In this document: positions 1 through 4,501 of the stretch, in pieces | Layout of the letters: each line of letters starts with the position of its first letter | How positions within the stretch are numbered: position 1 is the first letter of the stretch | Source: Candidatus Odyssella thessalonicensis | Lineage (GTDB): Bacteria > Pseudomonadota > Alphaproteobacteria > Bin65 | NCBI GenBank assembly: GCA_005240015.1 | Contig: SBBV01000178.1 | Span: 1-6,581 of the forward strand | Length of the DNA: 6,581 bases | Direction: 5' to 3' | Translations under genes and position numbers: made by a program | Notes under the pieces: generated by a model | Seen by the model: the letters and a program-made list of their open reading frames with translations, nothing else | The model's database searches: none | Told to the model about the DNA's origin: nothing

Positions 1-36
1 CCAGTGGATTCGCCGCCGCGGCGGCGAATCCACTGG
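1..36. repeat. Perfect 36-bp palindrome at the window edge
   Basis: Bases 1-36 equal their own reverse complement, with 18-bp arms (CCAGTGGATTCGCCGCCG and its complement) and no spacer. It begins exactly at base 1 and lies inside the open frame of the protease gene, whose reading frame passes through it without a stop. Its placement at the very end suggests a fold-back assembly end or a repeat that broke the contig. A natural hairpin or recombination site is also possible. Confidence 0.9.
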
Positions 37-977
37 CTGTAGCTTTCGATCACCTGCACCGTGGCGCGCTTGCGCGTGAGCGCCAGCAGCAGCGAGGCCA
101 AGGCCAGCACCGAGACCACGCCGATCGCGAGGTACATCTCGTAGGGGATGCTGGTGGCGCTCCTGCTGCAGGCGGCGCTGTTGCTCTCGAACTTGATCTT
201 CTTGAGCGCCTCCTCGGTGCTCAGGAAGCGGACGAGCGCGCTCACATGCGGCGAATAGTAGACGCCCGAGACCGCGGGCCCGTGCGCCACCGTCTCCCCG
301 CTGTTGCCCTTGGTGAGCTTGAACGTCGACTGCGCGGCGAAGGTGTTGATCGCGACCACCTCGCCGCAATGGTTGAACAAGGGGCCGCCCGAATTGCCGG
401 GATTGAGCGAGGCGGTGTGCTGCACGATCGGCTGCACGGCGCCGTCCTTGGTGCCGCGCGCGCGCTCGGTCTTCGAGACGTCGCCGCGCGTGAACGAGGT
501 TTCGAGCGTGGCGCCGGTGGTGTCGCCGGCCTTGGGAAAGCCGAACGCGAACACCGGCTCGCCCTTCTCGAGCTTCTGCCACGGCGCCGCCGACAGCACG
601 ACCGGCGGGCGCTTCAGCTCGGGCACGTGCAGGATCGCGAGATCGAACTCCTTGTTGACCCAGATCTGCGTCGCCTTGAGCTTGCGGTTCCACTCGCCGT
701 CGGGAATGACGATCGCGAGCGCGCTCACGCCGGGCGGCATCTTGCCGGTGACGTCGACGACGTGATGGTTGGTGACGACGTAGCCCTCGTTGTTGAGCAC
801 GAAGCCGGTGCCGTGAATGCCGAGGATCTCGCGCCCCTGGTACGAGAAGACGTGCTGGACGCGCACCACGCTGCGGTCGAGCTTCTTCACGTCGAACGCG
901 GCCGCGTCCGCGCCCGCGGCGAGCACGCTCGCAGCGCAGGCGACGCCCAGACAGCGCGAAAGAAGCCTCGAACTCAC
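1..977 (-). CDS. Trypsin-like (HtrA/DegP-type fold) serine protease with signal peptide and C-terminal membrane helix, 3' end cut by window
   Basis: About 325 codons are visible and the frame runs off the window. The N terminus looks like a signal peptide: Arg near the start, a hydrophobic core (LGVACAASVLAAG), and a likely cleavage near Ala-Asp-Ala, residues 23-25. The protease domain has the full triad: His72 in TNHHVV, Asp112 in EFDLAIL and Ser196 in NPGNSGGPL, with FAFGFPKAG between. A second membrane helix (about 281-300, MYLAIGVVSVLALASLLLAL) is followed by TRKR, which suggests the protease faces the periplasm and a short tail faces the cytoplasm. No PDZ domain is seen in the visible part. 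The GTG at 977 gives the most normal signal peptide; an in-frame GTG at 995 would add six residues, and no Shine-Dalgarno decides between them. The last 12 codons lie within a perfect palindrome, so the true C terminus is unknown. The substrate is unknown; context suggests an envelope role linked to the kinase. Confidence 0.88.
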   Translation of the reverse strand, partial: MSSRLLSRCLGVACAASVLAAGADAAAFDVKKLDRSVVRVQHVFSYQGREILGIHGTGFVLNNEGYVVTNHHVVDVTGKMPPGVSALAIVIPDGEWNRKLKATQIWVNKEFDLAILHVPELKRPPVVLSAAPWQKLEKGEPVFAFGFPKAGDTTGATLETSFTRGDVSKTERARGTKDGAVQPIVQHTASLNPGNSGGPLFNHCGEVVAINTFAAQSTFKLTKGNSGETVAHGPAVSGVYYSPHVSALVRFLSTEEALKKIKFESNSAACSRSATSIPYEMYLAIGVVSVLALASLLLALTRKRATVQVIESYSQWIRRRGGEST

Positions 978-1025
978 GGGTGCAACGACGCTCACAAGGG
1001 TTGCGGCATCAGAACCGCCCTCGGC

Positions 1026-1055
1026 TAGCCCGCAATCGAGGCGGGATCATGTCAA
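1026..1055 (-). promoter_or_regulatory. Possible promoter upstream of the serine protease gene
   Basis: A perfect TTGACA (-35 like) reads on the minus strand at 1055-1050, in the 122-bp gap between the anchored phosphatase and the protease. The -10 region 17-18 nt on is only CGGGCT or GGGCTA, a poor match. A small CCCGC/GCGGG hairpin with a 7-nt loop lies in the same spacer. The protease may therefore have its own start, but readthrough is equally likely. Confidence 0.2.
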
Positions 1056-1099
1056 AGGCCGATTCCGGGCGCAACGCGCGGTCCCCGGGGCGCTCGGGC

Positions 1100-2485
1100 C
1101 TATTGCGGCTTGGGCTTGGCGTCTTGGCCGGGCCCCTGCTGCGGCGTGTCCGCGGGCTTGTCGGTGTTCACCGGCGGGTCGGTCTTCTTCTTTTCGCCGG
1201 GCCCGATGCCGGACTGGCGCGGCGCCGACGGGGCCGGCTGCGCCTGCCGCGGCGGCGGCTGGCGTCGCGGCTGCGCCTCGTTCTTCTCCGGCGGCCCGCC
1301 CGGCTGCGGCGTGGCCCGCTGCGGCGGCACGATGCCGCCCTGGTCGGGCTGCGCCGGCGGCGGCTTCGACTGCTCGGGCGATGGTGCGGGCGGATCCTTG
1401 GGCGGCTGTGCCGGCGGCGGCGCCTCCCGGCGTTCGGCCGGTTTCGGTTCGACATCCGGCTTCGGCGGCTCGGTCTTGGGCGCTTCCTGTTTCGGCGGGT
1501 CGCTGCGCCGTTCCGGCGGCGGCGCTACCGGCGTTTCCTTGGGGCCGACTGCCGGCGATGTCCCGGTGTCGACGCCGGTCCCCTGCTTGTCCCAGGGCTT
1601 GTAGACCACGGCAGCCGCGGCGCCGAGCGCCACCACGGTCGCCGCCGCGAAGCCCCAGCGGGTGCCGCGCGCGGCCGGCCGCTTCATGGTGCCGGGCATG
1701 CGCGTCGTGCGGGCCTCGCCCTCGAGCGCCGCGCCGATGCTGCCGGCCGGCGGGCCGCCCACGCGCAGCAATGCCACGGTGATGTTGTCGCTCTTCGGCT
1801 TGGCGCGATCGAACGCGCGCTCGACGAGATGCTTGGCGCCGTCGTCGCCGAGCTTCTTGGCGGCGAGCGCCGCCGCCATCTCGGCCTGCGGGATCATCTC
1901 CCAGAGCCCGTCGGAGCAGACGAGGAACGCGTCGTGCTCCTTCACGTTGTCGGTGCCGAAATCGGGCATCGGCGGCGCCTCGCCGCCGAGGCTCTGGGTC
2001 AGCCGATTTTGATCGGGATGAGTCCCCATCTCGTCCTCGGACACCTTGCTGAGGTCGACCAGCATCTGCACGACGGAATGATCACGCGTGAGCCGCGACA
2101 CCTGGCCGTCGCGCAGGCGGTAGATGCGGCTGTCGCCGACATGGGCCCAATGCGCGCCGCCGTTCTTGAGATAGAGCAGCGCGCAGGTGCTGCGCGGCGT
2201 GAGCCCCTTCTCGGCGCCGGCCTTGTTGATGGCCTCGTGCCCTTCGCGGATGATGCGCTCCAGCAGGCGCTTCGGCTCGAGCGGCGACTTCTTGTGCTCG
2301 GCCCAGACGCGGCGGGCCACGTCTGCGACCTGCGCCGATGCAAGACTGCCGCCGGCGTGCCCACCCATGCCGTCGGCGACCAGCACGAGTTGCTCGGTGC
2401 GCCCCTCGTCGGTCAGCACGAGTCCGGCATCCTGCTGCTCATTGCGGCTGCCGACGTGCTGGGCGTATCCGCGCTCGATCTTCAT
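1100..2485 (-). CDS. Membrane-anchored PP2C-family protein phosphatase with proline-rich tail
   Basis: This 461-residue protein has an N-terminal PP2C domain (about 4-243) with intact motifs: SRNEQQD (13-19), VADGMGGHAGG (36-46), Gly-Asp-Ser (118-120), Asp-His-Ser (135-137), Ser-Asp-Gly (191-193) and Asp233-Asn234. A basic stretch (KRPAARGTR) precedes a single membrane helix at about 277-295, so the catalytic domain should be cytoplasmic. The remaining roughly 160 residues, predicted periplasmic, are rich in Pro, Lys, Glu and Gln with no recognisable fold. Such tails can act as extended spacers or interact with the cell wall, but that is speculation here. The frame is open upstream to a TTG at 2533, overlapping the previous gene. 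The ATG at 2485 is preferred because AGGA lies 5 nt before it and the PP2C fold starts at once. It probably opposes the kinase at the membrane. Confidence 0.93.
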   Translation of the reverse strand: MKIERGYAQHVGSRNEQQDAGLVLTDEGRTEQLVLVADGMGGHAGGSLASAQVADVARRVWAEHKKSPLEPKRLLERIIREGHEAINKAGAEKGLTPRSTCALLYLKNGGAHWAHVGDSRIYRLRDGQVSRLTRDHSVVQMLVDLSKVSEDEMGTHPDQNRLTQSLGGEAPPMPDFGTDNVKEHDAFLVCSDGLWEMIPQAEMAAALAAKKLGDDGAKHLVERAFDRAKPKSDNITVALLRVGGPPAGSIGAALEGEARTTRMPGTMKRPAARGTRWGFAAATVVALGAAAAVVYKPWDKQGTGVDTGTSPAVGPKETPVAPPPERRSDPPKQEAPKTEPPKPDVEPKPAERREAPPPAQPPKDPPAPSPEQSKPPPAQPDQGGIVPPQRATPQPGGPPEKNEAQPRRQPPPRQAQPAPSAPRQSGIGPGEKKKTDPPVNTDKPADTPQQGPGQDAKPKPQ

Positions 2486-2490
2486 GGCCG

Positions 2491-2494
2491 TCCT
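2491..2494 (-). promoter_or_regulatory. Shine-Dalgarno of the membrane-anchored PP2C gene
   Basis: AGGA lies 5 nt before the ATG at 2485, in the 35-bp gap after the soluble phosphatase. It favours this start over the TTG at 2533, which overlaps the previous gene. Confidence 0.65.
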
Positions 2495-2520
2495 ATCGTG
2501 GCTGAACTTGGGTGCGCCAT

Positions 2521-3321
2521 CTAGAGCGTCCAATCGACGACGGGAGTCTTCTCGCCGTTGCGGAACGGCGTCACGACGATCGCGGTGGTGTTGTCCTGGC
2601 CGCGCCGGTTCTTCACCTCGACGGCCTTCAACAGCTTACGCGCGAGGTCGAGGGCGTCGGCGTCTTCCGCGAGAATTGCGGCGATTTCTTGATCCGCGAG
2701 GGTCTGCAACCCGTCGCTGGCGAGCAGGAACTTGTCGCCGGCCTTGAGCCGCACCGGCGATTCGCGGAGATCGAGGCGCGGAATCGGCTCCCCGATCAAG
2801 GCCGAGCGCAGCGCGTTCCGGTGCGGGTGGCGGGCCGCTTCCTCGGGCGAGAGCGCGCCCGCGGTCACCTGCTGCGCGATCAGCGGCGCCATCGAGTGGT
2901 CCTCGTTGAGCTGCTTGATGCCGCCGTCGCGGAAGCGCCAGAACGGCGAATCGCCGACGCTCACCCAGACGAGGCCGTCTTCGAGGAACGCGGCCGCCAC
3001 CAGCGTGCAGCCCATGCCGGTCAACTGCGGATTGCCCTCGGCGTCGGTGCGGATGCGCTCGTTGCTCTCGTTGATGCTCTTCACCATGCGGTCGGTCGCC
3101 GAGCCCGGCGAGCCCTGGTAGGACTCGAGGAACGTGTCGACCGCGAGCGCGCTCGCATGCGCGCCGCCGCTGTGTCCGCCCATGCCGTCCGCCAGCACGA
3201 CCAGGAGATGCGATGGGCTCGGGTCGGTCTCCTTGAGGTCGTTCAAGAAGCCGAAATCGTCTTCCTGGTAGGGCCGGCCGCCTTGCAGTTGCAGGCCGGC
3301 GAACTGCCGTCCTGGAATCAT
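2521..3321 (-). CDS. Soluble PP2C-family Ser/Thr protein phosphatase
   Basis: This 266-residue PP2C (PPM) phosphatase consists of the catalytic domain alone, so it should be cytoplasmic and reverse phosphorylation by the neighbouring kinase. The metal-binding and active-site motifs are intact: Arg16 and Glu20-Asp21 in RPYQEDD, Asp45-Gly46 in LADGMGGHSGG, TGMGCTL (101-107), Gly-Asp-Ser (123-125), Asp-His-Ser (141-143), Ser-Asp-Gly (202-204) and Asp243-Asn244 in QDNTTAIVV. The frame stays open upstream to a TTG at 3357, but that would place the N terminus inside the REP-like repeat. The ATG at 3321, with GAGG 8 nt upstream, begins just before the first conserved strand and is preferred. The gene ends 35 bp before the second phosphatase, so the two are probably co-transcribed. 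It has no tail or anchor, unlike its neighbour. Confidence 0.93.
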   Translation of the reverse strand: MIPGRQFAGLQLQGGRPYQEDDFGFLNDLKETDPSPSHLLVVLADGMGGHSGGAHASALAVDTFLESYQGSPGSATDRMVKSINESNERIRTDAEGNPQLTGMGCTLVAAAFLEDGLVWVSVGDSPFWRFRDGGIKQLNEDHSMAPLIAQQVTAGALSPEEAARHPHRNALRSALIGEPIPRLDLRESPVRLKAGDKFLLASDGLQTLADQEIAAILAEDADALDLARKLLKAVEVKNRRGQDNTTAIVVTPFRNGEKTPVVDWTL

Positions 3322-3329
3322 GCGGGCAA

Positions 3330-3333
3330 CCTC
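3330..3333 (-). promoter_or_regulatory. Shine-Dalgarno of the soluble PP2C gene
   Basis: GAGG lies 8 nt before the ATG at 3321. It decides against the in-frame TTG at 3357, which lies inside the REP-like repeat. Confidence 0.65.
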
Positions 3334-3341
3334 GGTCCTTT

Positions 3342-3450
3342 CTTGTCGTCCCCGCAAAAGCCGGGACCCACGCCCGATGCCGTGCCAGTCGATTGCATGC
3401 CCGTGCGGCGGAGACGCCGGATGGGTCCCCGCTTTCGCGGGGACGACAAG
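3342..3450. repeat. Pair of inverted REP-like palindromes (BIME-like)
   Basis: Two 29-nt arms (3342-3370 and 3422-3450) are inverted copies matching at 27 of 29 positions, separated by 51 nt. Each arm is itself a hairpin. In the right arm an 8-bp stem GTCCCCGC/GCGGGGAC closes a TTTC loop (3425-3444). In the left arm the same stem has one mismatch and an AAAA loop (3348-3367). Read outward-in, both arms carry GTCG just at or before the stem, recalling the conserved tetranucleotide of REP elements mobilised by RAYT transposases. A small GGCG-GAGA-CGCC hairpin (3407-3418) lies between them. The unit fills most of the gap between the FHA and first phosphatase genes, so it would be transcribed and could affect mRNA stability or readthrough. 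The structure is directly visible; the REP class and the mobilisation mechanism are inference. Confidence 0.85.
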
Positions 3451-3490
3451 CTAGCGCTGATTCGCATCACCACAGCCCGAAGCACGGAAA

Positions 3491-4378
3491 TCACTTCTGA
3501 TACCAGTCGAAGCTCTTGCCGCAGAACGGGACGAAGCGGAGCTTGGTCTGTCCGAGGAGCACCTCTTCGCCGCCGGTGAGCTCGAGCGGCGACATCACCG
3601 GCTGGTCGTTGACATAGACGAGATTCCGCCCCTGGCCGGGCAGGATGTAGAAGCGGCGGTGGCGGCCGTCGAAGGTGATGGTCGCGTGGTTCTCGCGCGA
3701 GATCTCCTCGTCGCCGAAGTCGAGCGCGATGTTCTCGGTCGGCGCGCGGCCGATGCGGTTGTTGCCGTAGCCGATGTTCAGCGAGGCGCCGCGCCCCGGC
3801 CCCTCGATCACGGCGAGCCAGCCCACGACCGGGTCGGCGATCGTGAAATCGCCCGACACCGGCGTACCCGCCTTGGGGCGGCCGGCCTGCGAGAGTGCGC
3901 CCGCGCCGGCGCCGGCACCCGCGCCCGCGGCCTCGAGCGGCGCCGCGATCGGCGCCGATGCCGGACGATTCGGCCTATAGATCTTGGTCGCGGCGTTGTC
4001 CGCCGGCGCGTCGTCACGCGGCGCAGCCGCGCCCATATCGCGCGGCGCCGGCGTCGTCGCCGGCTGCGCGCGCGGCGGATCAGCCGCAACGTGGCCGCGC
4101 GCCGGCGCCGCCTCCTGGCGCGGCGCCTCGCGGCCGGCGTAGACGGTGGGCATCGCGTCGGCACCCGGTTGGGTCGCGCGATTGGCTTCGCTGCCCGGGC
4201 TCGTGTTGTCGCCGGTGGGCGTGGTGGCGATGTGCGTCGGCGGCACCTCCTCGCTGGCCTCGTCCTGGGCCAGGAGACGGTCGCGGATCGAGCGGCGCGG
4301 CACTTTGCGGGTCGCGTCCTCGCTCGCCTCCTCGGCGCTCCGAATGGTCTTTCCGTCGGGTCCTTTGCGCTGCATCAT
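3491..4378 (-). CDS. FHA-domain phosphothreonine-binding protein
   Basis: This 295-residue cytoplasmic protein has no signal peptide or membrane segment. Residues 1-180 look disordered (Ala, Pro, Arg, Thr, Asp), including a Gly-Ala dipeptide run at about 151-160. The C-terminal part (about 187-283) is an FHA domain with the canonical sites: Gly210-Arg211, Ser227-Arg228 and His231 in ISRENHA, Asn252, and Asn257 in VNDQP. FHA domains bind phosphothreonine peptides, so this protein probably reads the product of the adjacent kinase. The linker holds possible phospho-acceptors, notably Thr78 in MPTVYAGRE and Thr131 in ATKIYRPN. Binding of its own or the kinase's phosphothreonines is plausible but inferred. 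The first of two adjacent ATGs is chosen because GAGGAGG lies 8 nt before it. The gene lies 123 bp after the kinase and 169 bp before the first phosphatase. Confidence 0.93.
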   Translation of the reverse strand: MMQRKGPDGKTIRSAEEASEDATRKVPRRSIRDRLLAQDEASEEVPPTHIATTPTGDNTSPGSEANRATQPGADAMPTVYAGREAPRQEAAPARGHVAADPPRAQPATTPAPRDMGAAAPRDDAPADNAATKIYRPNRPASAPIAAPLEAAGAGAGAGAGALSQAGRPKAGTPVSGDFTIADPVVGWLAVIEGPGRGASLNIGYGNNRIGRAPTENIALDFGDEEISRENHATITFDGRHRRFYILPGQGRNLVYVNDQPVMSPLELTGGEEVLLGQTKLRFVPFCGKSFDWYQK

Positions 4379-4386
4379 TCGTCATT

Positions 4387-4393
4387 CCTCCTC
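4387..4393 (-). promoter_or_regulatory. Strong Shine-Dalgarno of the FHA gene
   Basis: GAGGAGG lies 8 nt before the ATG at 4378. It is the strongest ribosome site in the window and supports that start over the second ATG one codon later. Confidence 0.8.
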
Positions 4394-4396
4394 GTA

Positions 4397-4419
4397 CCGG
4401 AGCCCCTCTGGGGATCCGG
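4397..4419 (-). other. Hairpin between kinase and FHA genes
   Basis: CCGG-A-x-CCCC pairs with GGGG-x-T-CCGG around a 3-nt loop: nine base pairs with one internal mismatch. It ends 4 nt before the FHA Shine-Dalgarno. No T-run follows on the minus strand, so it is not a standard intrinsic terminator. It could modulate translation of the FHA gene or protect the upstream kinase message; either role is inferred. Confidence 0.4.
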
Positions 4420-4434
4420 CCGGTTCACGAAATC

Positions 4435-4440
4435 ATCATA
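4435..4440 (-). promoter_or_regulatory. Possible -10 element upstream of the FHA gene
   Basis: TATGAT on the minus strand matches five of six bases of the TATAAT consensus. It lies in the only AT-rich patch of the 123-bp gap between the kinase and FHA genes, about 57 nt before the FHA start. The -35 region at the right distance (CTGGTG or TTCTGG) is poor, so an internal promoter is possible but weakly supported. Confidence 0.22.
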
Positions 4441-4501
4441 GTCAAAAGCGCGATCAACACCAGAAACCGCCTGGCGCGCCGCCGATCGCCGGACGGCCCC
4501 T

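Noticed and set aside
2482..2520. 12-codon minus-strand frame starting right after the soluble phosphatase stop and ending at the next gene's ATG
   Set aside because: Too short to support as a gene; the ATG follows the upstream stop directly and has no ribosome site of its own that I could identify.
980..2524. Long plus-strand open frame (514 codons) opposite the anchored phosphatase
   Set aside because: It is extremely Arg/Ala/Leu-rich with no recognisable domain, and is the expected antisense shadow of a GC-rich gene whose minus-strand product has every PP2C motif.
2512..3579. Plus-strand open frame (355 codons) opposite the soluble phosphatase
   Set aside because: It crosses two genes and the REP-like repeat and has shadow composition; the minus-strand frame is clearly coding.
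3896..3928. GC-rich repeat in the FHA gene, considered as a separate tandem repeat element
   Set aside because: It simply encodes a Gly-Ala dipeptide run in the disordered linker and is described with the gene.
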